The notes beneath the pieces are model-generated. The model was given only the letters and a program-made list of their open reading frames with translations, was not told the DNA's origin and searched no databases. The position numbers and the translations under genes are program-made. Source: an uncultured Clostridiaceae bacterium (lineage in GTDB: Bacteria > Bacillota > Clostridia > Clostridiales > Clostridiaceae). From it: 64,000 nucleotides of DNA. The stretch lies in contig CAMJGD010000008.1 in assembly GCA_946405135.1 (NCBI GenBank), forward strand, positions 1 through 64,000, in the 5' to 3' direction. Positions 8,238-18,309 of the stretch are shown in pieces (within the stretch, counting starts at the first letter, position 1; every line of letters starts with the position of its first letter).

Positions 8238-8345
8238 GGAAAGTCAGATAAAGAAAATTCTATTTTACATAGCAATCAAGGTTTTAAATATGCACAAAAT
8301 AGATTTGAAAGTTTTTAAAAATAATCAATAATATACCAAAGCGTA
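8238..8345 (+). pseudogene. Scrap of an IS3-family transposase (DDE integrase core)
   Basis: The translated segment SILHSNQGFKYAQNRFESF matches the conserved ILHSDQGxQYxSxxF stretch around the second catalytic Asp of IS3-type OrfB, with Asn replacing that Asp. Stops follow immediately. A short QSVVGT-like segment downstream could correspond to QSMSRxGN. Only this fragment survives, so the call is tentative. Confidence 0.45.
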
Positions 8346-8580
8346 GTCGGAACTATATGCCTATATGTTTGAGCTAAACACACTTTGCCAATTGAAAAAT
8401 ATTATATTAAAGTGTCGCAAGCTCAATTCACCAAAATATTTTAACGAATATTGTAGAGAATTGTCAACAATTTTTTATAGTAAGCCTTAGCATTTTTTTT
8501 ACAATGTGCTAAATGACCTACGATTTCCCTATTAAAGAATATTTACGTAATAAAAAAATTTAAATAGGGATAAAAAAAGC

Positions 8581-8657
8581 ACCTACTGGTAGAATACAAG
8601 GTATAAGGTTTTGCAAAACTTATCGTTAATCAAATAAAACTATTGGTGTAAGTAGGT
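8581..8657. repeat. Inverted repeats at the edge of the decayed tnpB element
   Basis: acctact (8581-8587) pairs with agtaggt (8651-8657), and a near-palindrome aggttttgcaaaactt lies between them. This could be the left-end hairpin of an IS200/IS605-type element or a terminator. Confidence 0.35.
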
Positions 8658-8675
8658 TCATATACAATTTTTATA

Positions 8676-8969
8676 TTGATTAGAATAGGAAAGTTTACGA
8701 AAAAGAGAAAAGGTTTATTAGTGGTATGGATTTTCCTAAATTGCTTAACTAAAAATAATATTAATAAAACTAAGACAGTTAAAAAAGCAGAAAAGAAACT
8801 AAAACATGAGCAAAGAAAGCTTTCAAGAAAATATGAAAGTTCACAATTAAGAAGTAAAAAATAGAAAGGAGAAGCTACTCGTCAAAATATTCAAAAACAA
8901 ATAGTCATTAATAGAGATTTAAATGCTTCAATAAATTTTACTAATGCTAAAGAATGTAAGATAGCTTAA
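8676..8969 (+). pseudogene. tnpB: Second decayed IS605-family tnpB with internal deletion
   Basis: Fragments in order are GMDFPKLLN (another frame), NINKTKTVKKAEKKLKHEQR, KLSRKYESS, then after an in-frame stop KGEATRQNIQKQ, then NRDLNASINFTNAKECKIA. These match the TnpB wedge/REC region and the very end (DRDxNASINL), with the RuvC core between them deleted. The open 62-codon frame at 8676-8864 is part of this wreck and not a gene of its own. The sequence to about 9050 (with ctgtggcagagtacattgaa) resembles the element's right end, where the omega-RNA scaffold normally lies. Confidence 0.75.
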
Positions 8970-9095
8970 TTAAACAAGCACTTGTATATGTAGCTAAGGC
9001 TATTTGGGCAATTAACGACTGTGGCAGAGTACATTGAAGCAGTAATAATCTTAATATGGATACATTTGACCATATTTTGAGTAGCAGATAAAGGT

Positions 9096-10049
9096 ATGCT
9101 AGATATAGCTTTATTAGGTTGCGGCGGTGGTATGCCTATACCTGAAAGATTTTTGTCAGCTCTTTTGATAAATTATAGAGGAAGAAAGATATTAGTAGAT
9201 TGTGGAGAAGGTACTCAGGTTTCTATGAGGATGTTAGGCTGGGGTTTCAAGTCTATAGATATAATTTGTATAACTCATAATCATGGGGATCACATCGTAG
9301 GATTACCAGGGCTTCTGGCAACTATCGGTAATAGTGGAAGGACAGAACCCTTAATTATAGTAGGACCAGAGGGAACAAATGATGTGATGGATGGACTTAA
9401 GGTAATAGTTCCTTATTTACCTTATTCCATAAAAGTAATAGAAAATCCCAAGGATGAAATGAAGATAAATTTTCAAGAAGTTCTAAAGTTAAATGAAAAT
9501 CCTTTAGACAAAAAAGAAATCTCTATGGTTATATCCACAGTGGATTTAGACCACTCTTCACCTTGTTTAGGCTATGGATTTTATATTAATCGAAGACCAA
9601 AATTTGATGTAGATAAAGCTATAACAAATCAAGTGCCAAAGCTTTTGTGGAATGTACTTCAAAAGGGTGAAAATGCAGATTACAAGGGAAAAACCTATGA
9701 GCCATATATGGTTTTGGGAAGAGAGAGAAAAGGAATAAAATTAAGTTATATTACAGATACAAGGCCCAAAGATGCAATAATAGAATTTATTAAAAATAGT
9801 GACTTGTTTATTTGTGAAGGAACTTATGGAGAAGAAAAAGATTTGGATAAGGCTATAAAAAATAAACATATGACCTTTAAAGAAGCTGCCCAATTAGCAT
9901 ATGAGGGAAAAGTTAAAGAGCTATTACTAACTCATTTTAGTCCAGCTATGGCAGAACCGCAGATATACATAGATAATGCAAAAAAAATTTTTAAGAATAC
10001 AGTTATAGGATATGATAGGTTTATAAAATCATTGGACTTTGAAAAATAG
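9096..10049 (+). CDS. rnz: Ribonuclease Z (tRNA 3' processing endonuclease)
   Basis: RNase Z is a zinc-dependent metallo-beta-lactamase-fold nuclease that removes 3' trailers from tRNA precursors. The zinc motif HxHxDH is present as THNHGDHIVGLPG near residue 65. Also visible are the N-terminal LLGCGGGMP loop, LVDCGEGTQVSMRMLG, the late SYITDTR (Asp ligand), the HMTFKEAAQLA segment and the terminal LLTHFSPA histidine. Length (317) is normal for the family. The ribosome site before ATG 9096 is weak (aaagg). The gene lies just after tnpB remains and is probably transcribed alone. Confidence 0.93.
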   Translation: MLDIALLGCGGGMPIPERFLSALLINYRGRKILVDCGEGTQVSMRMLGWGFKSIDIICITHNHGDHIVGLPGLLATIGNSGRTEPLIIVGPEGTNDVMDGLKVIVPYLPYSIKVIENPKDEMKINFQEVLKLNENPLDKKEISMVISTVDLDHSSPCLGYGFYINRRPKFDVDKAITNQVPKLLWNVLQKGENADYKGKTYEPYMVLGRERKGIKLSYITDTRPKDAIIEFIKNSDLFICEGTYGEEKDLDKAIKNKHMTFKEAAQLAYEGKVKELLLTHFSPAMAEPQIYIDNAKKIFKNTVIGYDRFIKSLDFEK

Positions 10050-10151
10050 AAAGTAGAAATTAAATTTTATAAAAAATTAAATTAAATATAAAGTAATTAA
10101 AAAAATGTGACGATAAAGTAAAGTAAAAAAACAAATGAGGGAGAGGATTAT

Positions 10152-11867
10152 GTGATATTTAAAAAAATGAAAGTAAAAACCAAAATTTTGTTTTCTTTTG
10201 TCGTCATATTATTGTTATTATTTTTAGTTTCTATGCTTTCAATAAGTAAAATAAATAATTTGGACAATTTATTTAATGATGTTTCTGAAAATGGAATGAA
10301 AAAGGTACAGTGTGCTTATGAATTAAAAGGCAGAGTAAATAAGGCTTATGCTGCTTACACTAATCTATTGGTAAGCAATGATAAAGACAAAATAGATGAA
10401 GAAGAGAAAGTATTTAATGAAAGCATTAAACAATACAATGATATTAGTGCAGAAATGGATAAATTGATAACTACAGAAAAAGGAAAGAAAGCAGTATCAG
10501 GTATAAAAGTAGAAGCAGAAAAGTCTCAAAAGTTCCTATATTCTTATAAGGATACAGCTAAAAGAAACAACCTTACTGAAAGTGAAAAGCTTGAAATTAT
10601 TGATAATATAGAGAAAACTCAAAATAGCTGGTTAGAAAGTGTGAATAAAGCTATAAAATCTGTTATTGAATTAAAAGATGAGCAAAGTTTAGAAGTTAAA
10701 AATACTGTGAATAAAACTATTTCAGCAATAATTGGATTTCTTATAATTAGTATAGCTTTAGGTGGAGTTTTAACATATGTTATATCTAAAGATATAACAG
10801 TTCCACTAAAAAGGATAAAAGATTTTGCTCAAAGAATTGCAGAATATGATTTTTCTATCTCTATAGATAATAATAGAAAAGATGAATTTGGAGAAACAGC
10901 TATAGCTTTAAATAAATCTCAAGAAAATATAAAAGAATTAGTAAAAGTTATTATGAAAAATTCATCAGAATTAAGTGCAGGCAGTGAAGAATTATCTGCT
11001 ACAGCAGAAGAGATGAGTTCTAAACTTTTCACTATAAATAATGCTACAAAGGAAATAGTAAATTCAGTATATGAATCTAGCGCAGCAACTGAAGAAGTTA
11101 CAGCTTCAGTACAGGAAATAGATTCAAGCGTAAATATGCTTTCTAGTAAGGCTTTAGATGGAAGCAATGAAGCTGCAACTATAAGCAAAAGATCCATGGA
11201 TATAAAAGATAAAGCAGAAAAATCAAGCAGTAAAGCTGATATTTTATATAAGGACAAAGAGGAAAGTATAGTAAAAGCTATTGAAGATGGTAAGGTTGTG
11301 GAAGAAATAATTGTTATGGCAGATGCTATAGCAGGTATAGCAGATCAAACAAATCTTCTTGCATTAAATGCAGCTATAGAAGCTGCCAGGGTGGGGGAAC
11401 ATGGAAAAGGATTTGCAGTAGTCGCTGAAGAAGTAAGAAAGCTTGCAGAACAATCTTCTCAAACAGTAATCACTATTCAGGAAACAGTAGAAAAAGTAAA
11501 GGCTGCCTTTGATAATTTGTCTAATAATGCTCAAGGAGTATTAAAATACATGAATGAAAGCGTATTACGTGATTACGGAGAATTTGTAAAAACCTGTGAG
11601 CAGTACAATGGAGATGCTGGTTACTTAAGTACTATGTCAGAGGAAATAGCATCAATGTCTGAATCTATAAATGTGACGGTGCATCAAATAGCAGATGCAG
11701 TACAAGGTGTAGCTGCTAATACTCAAACTTCAGCAGAACATTCATCAAATATATTAAATGGAGTAGATGAGGCTACTGAAGCTATGAAACAAGTATCTGA
11801 TACGGCTCAAATGCAGGCAGAACTTGCACAGAAATTAAATGAAATAGTTCAAAAGTTTAATATATAA
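10152..11867 (+). CDS. Transmembrane methyl-accepting chemotaxis protein
   Basis: The 571-residue chemoreceptor has TM1 at about 12-30, a four-helix-bundle-like extracellular sensor (30-188), TM2 at about 190-210 and a HAMP domain ([20 protein letters not shown]). The long cytoplasmic coiled-coil has the kinase-control tip [19 protein letters not shown] near 395-415. It should modulate CheA through CheW. The start is a GTG at 10152 behind ggagagga; an ATG five codons later is an alternative. No chemotaxis kinase genes are nearby, so it works with a system elsewhere. Confidence 0.92.
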   Translation: MIFKKMKVKTKILFSFVVILLLLFLVSMLSISKINNLDNLFNDVSENGMKKVQCAYELKGRVNKAYAAYTNLLVSNDKDKIDEEEKVFNESIKQYNDISAEMDKLITTEKGKKAVSGIKVEAEKSQKFLYSYKDTAKRNNLTESEKLEIIDNIEKTQNSWLESVNKAIKSVIELKDEQSLEVKNTVNKTISAIIGFLIISIALGGVLTYVISKDITVPLKRIKDFAQRIAEYDFSISIDNNRKDEFGETAIALNKSQENIKELVKVIMKNSSELSAGSEELSATAEEMSSKLFTINNATKEIVNSVYESSAATEEVTASVQEIDSSVNMLSSKALDGSNEAATISKRSMDIKDKAEKSSSKADILYKDKEESIVKAIEDGKVVEEIIVMADAIAGIADQTNLLALNAAIEAARVGEHGKGFAVVAEEVRKLAEQSSQTVITIQETVEKVKAAFDNLSNNAQGVLKYMNESVLRDYGEFVKTCEQYNGDAGYLSTMSEEIASMSESINVTVHQIADAVQGVAANTQTSAEHSSNILNGVDEATEAMKQVSDTAQMQAELAQKLNEIVQKFNI

Positions 11868-11948
11868 AAACAGAAAAAAATTATATATGAATTGAACAAA
11901 GATATATTATGCAGAACATCATATAAAGTTTCATACATAAAATGTTAA

Positions 11949-11985
11949 AATTTTACTAATCCTAGAGGTTAGTAAAATTTTTTTG
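11949..11985 (+). terminator. Terminator after the chemoreceptor gene
   Basis: attttactaa (11950-11959) pairs perfectly with ttagtaaaat (11969-11978) and is followed by a T-run. Confidence 0.8.
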
Positions 11986-12001
11986 TTAATAAATAAAATA
12001 G

Positions 12002-12030
12002 TTTACAAGCATGGGGAAAAGTCGTATACT
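12002..12030 (+). promoter_or_regulatory. SigA-type promoter of the flavodoxin gene
   Basis: -35 TTTACA (12002-12007) and -10 TATACT (12025-12030) are separated by 17 bp. The predicted start site, near 12037, lies just before a Fur box. Confidence 0.7.
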
Positions 12031-12043
12031 ATAAATAATTAAT

Positions 12044-12062
12044 GAAAATGATATTCATTATC
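12044..12062 (+). promoter_or_regulatory. Fur box upstream of the flavodoxin gene
   Basis: gaaaatgatattcattatc matches the 19-bp Fur consensus GATAATGATAATCATTATC at 17 of 19 positions. It sits between the predicted transcription start and the ribosome site, an arrangement expected for iron-dependent repression. Confidence 0.85.
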
Positions 12063-12090
12063 ATTAATGAATTTGTAGGAGGAATGTAAA

Positions 12091-12519
12091 ATGAAGAACA
12101 TAACAATAATTTATTGGAGTGGAACAGGTAATACAGAAGCTATGGCCATGGGAGTTATGGAAGGAGCAAAGTCAGAGGGTACAGATGTAAAAATTATTAA
12201 TGTAAGTGATGCTAAAAGTGAAGATGTATTAAATGCAGACGCAGTAGCACTGGGATGTCCATCTATGGGGTCAGAACAGCTTGAAGAGTCTGAAATGGAA
12301 CCTTTTGTGGAGTCTATCAGTCATGAAATAAGTGGTAAAAGGCTTGTACTATTTGGTTCATATGGATGGGGAAATGGAGAATGGATGACAGATTGGCAAG
12401 AAAGAATGGAAAGCTATGGTGCTAATCTTGTGGATGAGGGATTAATAATAAATAATGCTCCAGATGATGAGGGTATTGAAAGATGCAAGGAATTAGGTAA
12501 GTTATTGGCTAAAGTATAA
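12091..12519 (+). CDS. Short-chain flavodoxin, iron-regulated
   Basis: The 142-residue flavodoxin carries low-potential electrons on FMN and can replace ferredoxin when iron is scarce. The phosphate-binding loop WSGTGNTEAM is at residues 9-18, and the second FMN loop (GCPSMGSE) and third (GSYGWGNGEWM) are intact. Length is typical of the short-chain type. It has a strong ribosome site (ggagg) and a well-placed Fur box over its leader, so expression under iron limitation is very likely. The downstream DUF3793 gene may be in the same transcript, since no clear terminator separates them. Confidence 0.93.
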   Translation: MKNITIIYWSGTGNTEAMAMGVMEGAKSEGTDVKIINVSDAKSEDVLNADAVALGCPSMGSEQLEESEMEPFVESISHEISGKRLVLFGSYGWGNGEWMTDWQERMESYGANLVDEGLIINNAPDDEGIERCKELGKLLAKV

Positions 12520-12636
12520 AATTGTAAATTAAGCTTTTAAAAAGTAGATTTTAAATTGCTATATTTAGATTTCCAGTGAATTTTAAATGACAGCATAAAG
12601 TGAGCTATGAAAAAGAATTAAAGAAGGAGGATGTTT

Positions 12637-13260
12637 ATGAGCAAAGATGAATTGATAAAATTTACAAATATTACATATAATTATAATGATATAGAATATT
12701 TATTTTCAGTAATAGTATGCAGTGCAGGTCCAACCTTAACAAAAGAAAAGACATCCTCTTTAATTGTTTTTAAAAATAGTAATATTAGAAATTTGCAAGA
12801 TATTTGGCATAAATGCAAAGAACAAATAGAAGAACCATTAAATATTAGTTATTTTGAGCTGAAAAATGATGAAAAAGGCACTGCTGTTTTGTTTTATAAT
12901 AAAGAAGAATTAGAATGCAGCATAAAAAACAGCAGGAATATGAATTTTCTAAAAAGATTTGGATATAGTGAAAAAATGAGTTTACATCAATGCTTAGTAC
13001 TTTTAAGCAGTAGATTTGAAAATACATGCCCCCATGAAATAGGAATTTTTTTAGGATATCCTGTGGAAGATGTAGCACTTTTTATTAAATGCCCTAATAA
13101 AAAATGTAAAATGGTAGGTTATTGGAAAGTATATCATAACCTTGAAGAAGCAAAAAAAATTTTTAATAAGTATGATGAAATAAAATATAATATTATAAGA
13201 TTAATGATGAATGGAATTAAACCAACAGATATAGATTGGAGAGTAGGTTTGCCAATCTAA
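12637..13260 (+). CDS. DUF3793 family protein
   Basis: The product (about 207 residues) carries the family signature CPHEIGIFLGYPVEDVALFI near residue 130, followed by GYWKVY and an A-x3-F-x3-Y motif. The function of DUF3793 is unknown. From memory such genes often sit beside flavodoxin genes in Firmicutes, as here, and the Fur box 590 bp upstream could control both. ATG 12637 is chosen because ggagg at 12626-12630 is 6 nt away; the ATG at 12631 abuts it. There is no signal peptide or membrane segment, so it is cytosolic. The four clustered Cys (CP, KCPNKKCKM) could bind metal, but that is a guess. Confidence 0.85.
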   Translation: MSKDELIKFTNITYNYNDIEYLFSVIVCSAGPTLTKEKTSSLIVFKNSNIRNLQDIWHKCKEQIEEPLNISYFELKNDEKGTAVLFYNKEELECSIKNSRNMNFLKRFGYSEKMSLHQCLVLLSSRFENTCPHEIGIFLGYPVEDVALFIKCPNKKCKMVGYWKVYHNLEEAKKIFNKYDEIKYNIIRLMMNGIKPTDIDWRVGLPI

Positions 13261-13263
13261 GGA

Positions 13264-13360
13264 GTTGCTGTAAAACTATTATATAATTTTGGTTAGCAGC
13301 TTTTTTACCTTACAATAATTGCAGAAGTATTTTATTTAAAATAAAATACTCCTTTTTTTT
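13264..13360 (+). terminator. Two tandem hairpins after the DUF3793 gene
   Basis: A first imperfect stem (ttgctg with tagcag, then a T-run) is followed by the perfect agtattttat / ataaaatact stem at 13326-13350 with a T8 tract. Confidence 0.65.
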
Positions 13361-13460
13361 ACATAAAATATAAATAAATTCTGTTTATAAATGTAGAAAT
13401 TTTCTGTATATTACTGCTATAATCAATATATATCCTTATAAATTAAGAGGGGGTAAAAAT

Positions 13461-15962
13461 ATGCTTTCTTTTGGGGGAAACAAAAAGAGATCAGTTAATA
13501 TTAAGGAGGCTGAAAAGGAAGAAATAGTCGAAAAAGATATAATTAGGAATAATAAATATGAAGGAATTCCAAAGCTTATGAAAATGCAGGATTATCAAAA
13601 TAAGTTTTCAGAAAGGATACTTACTGAAAGCTATGAAACTTTAGAAGCTGCAGAAATTCTTCTTAAATCTGTAGAAGAAATAAATAAGAAAATAGACAGC
13701 AATGAAAAAAATATAATGAATACTGTAAAAGCCTCTAAGGAAGTAGGAGAATATTCTGAGCATGTATTTGAAAAGCTGGATGATACTTTAGAAGAAATAG
13801 AAGGTACACTAGAAAAATCAAAATCAGGTTATGAAGCGGTACACTTATCTATAAAAAGCATAGAAACTATTAAAGAAACTGTAGAAAATATGCAGCCAGT
13901 AATCATGGAACTCATTGAAAAGTCTGAAAAAATAAATGGAATAGTAGATACTATAAAAAGTATATCTAAAACCACACATCTTTTATCTTTAAATGCTAAT
14001 ATAGAAGCAGCAAGAGCAGGAGAAGCAGGAAGAGGATTTTCAGTAGTGGCTGGGGAAGTAAAAAAATTAGCAGAAAGCAGTGCTGAATCTGCAAGCGAAA
14101 TAGGAGATATAATAAAGGACATAACTTCTACTGCAGATAAAACTACATCTATAATAGAAAATAGCATAGAAAGAGTAGTGGAAAGCACAGAAGCTGCAAA
14201 AAAAGCAGTAGATGCAATAAATGAGGTAATGGAGTCTGCCAATAGAACTCAAAATATATCTAAAGATATAGAAAAAGCAGTAAATCTTCAGCTAGACAAA
14301 AATAAATATCTTCTATCTGTGGTAGAGGATATGTCAAAAGAAAGCGAAGAGCTGCGCAGTGAAAATGAAAATATATCTATAAATGCTTTTAGGCAGAAGA
14401 GAAGCCTCATAAAGCTTCAGGAAAGCATAGATACTTTAAATGATATAACAATTTCCATGAAAGAAGTGATGAAGAAACAGTACGGAAATATGAACACTGA
14501 AACATCTTTTATAAGAATACAGCTTTCAGGCATAGAAACTTTTGACCCTACAAAAGCTTTTACTATAGGTAATGTAAAAGCGCTAAATCCACTAAATTTA
14601 GGATTGGTTCAATTCAGTTCAGGCTTTGATGTTACTGGAGCCATAGCTAGAAGCTGGAATTTAGAAAGTGATGATGTTACTTGGAATTTTAATTTAAGGA
14701 AGGATATAAAATTTCATAATGGAAGAAATGTGACTTCTAAGGATGTAAAGTTTTCTTTTGAAAGATTTTTAAGTTCAAAACTAAATTCAAGCAATAGATG
14801 GATTTTAGATGGAATAAAGGGAGCAAAAGACTATTATGAGGGCAAGGTAAAAGAAGTAGAAGGCATTGTGACTTGTGGTGATTATGAAATGAAAATAGTG
14901 CTTGAAAAGCCTTATGCTTCTTTTATAAATAATTTAGCATTTATATCTTGTGCGGTGCTTCCAAAAGAGTGCGTAGACTATATTGAAGAAAATCCAGTAG
15001 GTGCTGGACCCTATAAGTTTATTAGTTATGACAAAAATACCAAAGAACTGATACTAGAAAAATTTCAAGATTATAAATTAGGAGAAGCTCTTATAGATAA
15101 AATAACTATTGCTGCAGAAGATGAAGATTTGTCAGAAGAATTCCTTAAAGGCGAGCTAGACTATATAACTGTAAATGCAGCCAATGTAGATAAAATTAAA
15201 GCAGCAGGCTATGAAATAAAAAGAACAGCAAATTTAGGATCTAAATATTTAGCCTTTAATTTTCAAAGCTCTAATGATTTAGTTAAAAACAAGTATGTAA
15301 GATTAGCAGTTAATAGTGTAATAGATAAAAAAAGAATAATAGAAGAAGGACTCAAGAATCTGGAAGATCCTTCAATCTATGTATTTCCTGAAGATACATT
15401 ATTAAATAATTCTTATAGGTTTGAAAGAAGTGTAAGTAAAGCTAGAGAATATATGGAAAAAAGTAAAGTGAATTCAGGAACTTTAACTTTACTTTTAAAT
15501 GATAAGCTTAAAGAAAGTGCTTATTATAAAGCATTAGTAAAAGTACTGGGTGAAAACTTAAAGGAAATAGGATTGCAGCTTAAAGTGCTATCAGTGACTA
15601 GTGAAGAATATAATAATGAAGCGGTAAGAAAAAGGAGCGACCTATTTTATTATGGCTGGGTAGGAGATACAGGGACTTTAGATAATTATATTGAACCCTT
15701 TGTAGAAGAGCATGGAAATGCTAATATAGGCGGATTTTATAATAAAGAGTGTATAGATTGTATCAGAGAGGTTAAAACCATAAAAAATCCTTACAAATAT
15801 AGAGAAAAATTATCTAGAATTGAAAGTATATTAGTAGAGGAAATGCCCTATATATTTGTTACAGTAAGTTGCAGCTGTTATACCCAAAGGGATTATATAA
15901 AAGGACTTAAGGTTCATCCTTTAAATTTTGTTAAATTGCAAGATATCTGGAAAGAAGAATAA
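13461..15962 (+). CDS. Soluble chemoreceptor fused to an oligopeptide-binding (SBP_bac_5) domain
   Basis: The 833-residue protein has two halves. Residues about 50-325 are a chemoreceptor signalling coiled-coil with a recognisable tip ([20 protein letters not shown] near 170). There is no HAMP, transmembrane segment or signal peptide. Residues about 335-830 match the OppA/DppA-type solute-binding fold: [54 protein letters not shown], and the late [15 protein letters not shown]. An extracytoplasmic binding domain kept in the cytosol recalls SgrR-type regulators, where the same fold senses small intracellular ligands. The protein may therefore report cytoplasmic peptides or sugars to the chemotaxis kinase. 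The gene is monocistronic with a strong ribosome site. Confidence 0.88.
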   Translation: MLSFGGNKKRSVNIKEAEKEEIVEKDIIRNNKYEGIPKLMKMQDYQNKFSERILTESYETLEAAEILLKSVEEINKKIDSNEKNIMNTVKASKEVGEYSEHVFEKLDDTLEEIEGTLEKSKSGYEAVHLSIKSIETIKETVENMQPVIMELIEKSEKINGIVDTIKSISKTTHLLSLNANIEAARAGEAGRGFSVVAGEVKKLAESSAESASEIGDIIKDITSTADKTTSIIENSIERVVESTEAAKKAVDAINEVMESANRTQNISKDIEKAVNLQLDKNKYLLSVVEDMSKESEELRSENENISINAFRQKRSLIKLQESIDTLNDITISMKEVMKKQYGNMNTETSFIRIQLSGIETFDPTKAFTIGNVKALNPLNLGLVQFSSGFDVTGAIARSWNLESDDVTWNFNLRKDIKFHNGRNVTSKDVKFSFERFLSSKLNSSNRWILDGIKGAKDYYEGKVKEVEGIVTCGDYEMKIVLEKPYASFINNLAFISCAVLPKECVDYIEENPVGAGPYKFISYDKNTKELILEKFQDYKLGEALIDKITIAAEDEDLSEEFLKGELDYITVNAANVDKIKAAGYEIKRTANLGSKYLAFNFQSSNDLVKNKYVRLAVNSVIDKKRIIEEGLKNLEDPSIYVFPEDTLLNNSYRFERSVSKAREYMEKSKVNSGTLTLLLNDKLKESAYYKALVKVLGENLKEIGLQLKVLSVTSEEYNNEAVRKRSDLFYYGWVGDTGTLDNYIEPFVEEHGNANIGGFYNKECIDCIREVKTIKNPYKYREKLSRIESILVEEMPYIFVTVSCSCYTQRDYIKGLKVHPLNFVKLQDIWKEE

Positions 15963-16209
15963 TTTAAGAATGCTTTATATGGAATAAATAAATCTTTAAC
16001 TGCAAATAGAGCAGTTAGCATAGTAGAAAGATATAAAAATATAAGGAATTTAAGTGGAAGAGGAATATATAGAAAGAAGATTGGGCAGAATAGTAATGTA
16101 ATATCTTTGTAATCTTTTTTTAATGAATTTTAAACTTACTAGCATTCAAATTACTTTATTATAATAATATAAATAAAAATAAAGTAAAAAAAATAGGCAG
16201 GTACTTTGG

Positions 16210-17259
16210 ATGAAGCATGATAAAAAAAAGTGGCTTAATGTTTTGCCGATAATACTTATGTTTGTATTGCTTTCAGGCATAATATTAGCTTCTTATGGGT
16301 TAGTTCAGCTCAATAAAATAAAAACCAATAAAATATCTAAAACAGATGAGGATTTAGGCATAAATATGAAAGAACCCATAGTTGAAGAAAAGGAGTCAGA
16401 TGTCGATAATCATAAATATGATAGCCTTCAAAAAGTGGATGGTATAGTAAATATTGCTCTTTTTGGAATTGATACAGGAAGAGAAAAAAATGATGTACCA
16501 CATTCTGATGCTATCATAATTGGAACTTTTGATACAAAACATAATAAGCTTAAGCTTACTTCTGTGCTCAGGGATACCTATGTAAAAGTAAACAAACATG
16601 GTATGACAAAAATAACAGAAGCTTATGCCTATGGAGGTCCTCAACTAGCTATAAGGACATTGAATGAAAATTTTGGACTTGATATAAGAAATTATGTTAC
16701 TGTAGATTTTTTTAGCTTGGAGAAAGTCATAGATAAAGTGGGCGGTATAGATATAGATATAAAGGCTTATGAAGTTAAAGAGATAAATAAGTGGATAGAT
16801 GAGCTTGCTGAACTTGAAAATAAAACTCCAACTCCTGTAAAAAAAGAAGGCTTACAAAAGTTAAATGGTATGCAGTCTGTAGCCTACTGCAGGATGAGAA
16901 AAGTTGGAAATGGTGACTTTGAAAGGTCTGACAGACAGAGAAGAGTTATGGATGAAGTTTTTAAGAAAGCATCTAGTTTAAGCATGACTAAAGCCTTAGA
17001 CATGGTTACGGAAATATTTCCATATCTGGAGACTAGTATGGATAAAACTTATATGCTAAAATTAGCCTTTTCTGTTTATTCTTCAGGGATAAAAGAAATT
17101 GAGCAGCAAAGATTTCCCCTTGATGGTTATTGCGATCAGAAGACAATAAATGGGAAATGGATGCTTATACCCAAACCTGACATAAATACTACTAAAAAGC
17201 AAATGCAGGACTATATTTATAAAGATAAAAAAACACCCTCTAATGAATCTCTATTTTAA
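16210..17259 (+). CDS. LytR-CpsA-Psr (LCP) family cell-wall glycopolymer ligase
   Basis: LCP proteins transfer teichoic acids or other glycopolymers from lipid carriers to peptidoglycan outside the membrane. The 349-residue product has an N-terminal anchor (residues 10-32) and an LCP domain. I can see DTGREKNDVPHSDAIIIGTF, the arginine in TSVLRDTYVKV, ITEAYAYGG and a late GDFERSDRQRRV. Length is normal for the family. The ribosome site is weak. No other wall-polymer gene is adjacent. Confidence 0.92.
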   Translation: MKHDKKKWLNVLPIILMFVLLSGIILASYGLVQLNKIKTNKISKTDEDLGINMKEPIVEEKESDVDNHKYDSLQKVDGIVNIALFGIDTGREKNDVPHSDAIIIGTFDTKHNKLKLTSVLRDTYVKVNKHGMTKITEAYAYGGPQLAIRTLNENFGLDIRNYVTVDFFSLEKVIDKVGGIDIDIKAYEVKEINKWIDELAELENKTPTPVKKEGLQKLNGMQSVAYCRMRKVGNGDFERSDRQRRVMDEVFKKASSLSMTKALDMVTEIFPYLETSMDKTYMLKLAFSVYSSGIKEIEQQRFPLDGYCDQKTINGKWMLIPKPDINTTKKQMQDYIYKDKKTPSNESLF

Positions 17260-17266
17260 TAACCTA

Positions 17267-17307
17267 TAAAATAAGGAGCAAGGAGAATTTCCTTGATCCT
17301 TATTTTA
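17267..17307. terminator. Bidirectional terminator between LCP gene and lplA
   Basis: aaataagga pairs with tccttattt, with an internal caagga / tccttg stem. It overlaps the lplA stop codon and has A/T runs on both sides. Confidence 0.8.
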
Positions 17308-18309
17308 CATATCAAGAGACTTTAAAATAAGCCAGTTATATATATCAGATTGTATTTTTTCATTGATTCCGGGAAAATTTAGGTTATTTATGATTTCTGC
17401 TATTCTTTTAATATCAAAGGGTATGCCTAAAATACATTTTTCTATATAGGGAATCATAGAATTATCTAAGGAATCAGAAAACACCTTAACTTTTTTTATA
17501 TGAGCATTTTTTAGAGAAAAACATAGTTCTAATTCACCCCAAGAAAATCTATTTCTAAGGGATAAATCAAAACAGGGAGATTCTCCATATATCCATTGCC
17601 AGGAAGAATATTTATCATAGACATGCTTTAAAGTACTATTATTTTTATCTGGTATAAATTCAGTACCCTCTCCGTCATAAATTTTTAAAAAAGTATCCTT
17701 AATGGATTGTTTTAAGGCTTCTATGGTTATATTTTCATTAATGCTTTTTAAATTTACAACTCTGGATTCTACGGAATCAATTCCCTTTGATTGTATCTTT
17801 TCTTTTGAAACCTGTAAATATTTTGACAGCTTATTTAAGTTTACATCTACAAGCAGGGTGCCATGATGATAACAGCCTTTTTCTGAATAGTAAAAAGCAT
17901 TTCCTGAAAATTTTTTATTTTTTACTACTATATCATTTCTTCCTGAAAATTCAGCATCTATATCAAAATTTCTCACAGCATCCAGAATCACTTTTAGCTG
18001 CTTTTCAATATTAAACCTATCCCTAGATGCAATAAAGGTAAAGTTAAGATTACCCAGATCATGAAATACTGCACCACCGCCAGATAATCTTCTAGCTAGT
18101 TTTCCTCCATCTTTTTCAAGGTCATTGCATCTGCATTCTTTCCATGGATTCTGATTGCTTCCAATAACTACTGTATTTTGATTTTGCCATAAATATAGTA
18201 TGACTTCTTGAGAAGAAACCTGATTTAACAGATATTCTTCTAGAGCTAAGTTATACCACGGATTTAAGGAATCTGAATGTACTATAGTTGTTTTAATATC
18301 AGCTGACAA
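17305..18309 (-). CDS. lplA: Lipoate-protein ligase A
   Basis: LplA activates free lipoate with ATP and attaches it to the lysine of lipoyl domains. Key motifs are NPWYNLALEEYLL near the N-terminus, the RRLSGGGAVFHD lipoyl-AMP loop, NDIVVKNKKFSGNA with the catalytic Lys, and HHGTLLVDVN. A C-terminal accessory domain follows (to about 334 residues). I prefer the TTG start at 18309, which has aaggagg 11 nt upstream; a TTG at 18330 would remove that site. Either way the gene overlaps the end of lpdA, showing tight coupling. The obvious substrate is the lipoyl domain on LpdA itself, because no other lipoyl protein is encoded in the window. Confidence 0.93.
   Translation of the reverse strand: MSADIKTTIVHSDSLNPWYNLALEEYLLNQVSSQEVILYLWQNQNTVVIGSNQNPWKECRCNDLEKDGGKLARRLSGGGAVFHDLGNLNFTFIASRDRFNIEKQLKVILDAVRNFDIDAEFSGRNDIVVKNKKFSGNAFYYSEKGCYHHGTLLVDVNLNKLSKYLQVSKEKIQSKGIDSVESRVVNLKSINENITIEALKQSIKDTFLKIYDGEGTEFIPDKNNSTLKHVYDKYSSWQWIYGESPCFDLSLRNRFSWGELELCFSLKNAHIKKVKVFSDSLDNSMIPYIEKCILGIPFDIKRIAEIINNLNFPGINEKIQSDIYNWLILKSLDM

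Noticed and set aside
8676..8864. 62-codon frame as a separate gene
   Set aside because: Its sequence is the middle of a decayed TnpB, with continuing TnpB similarity in other frames on both sides.
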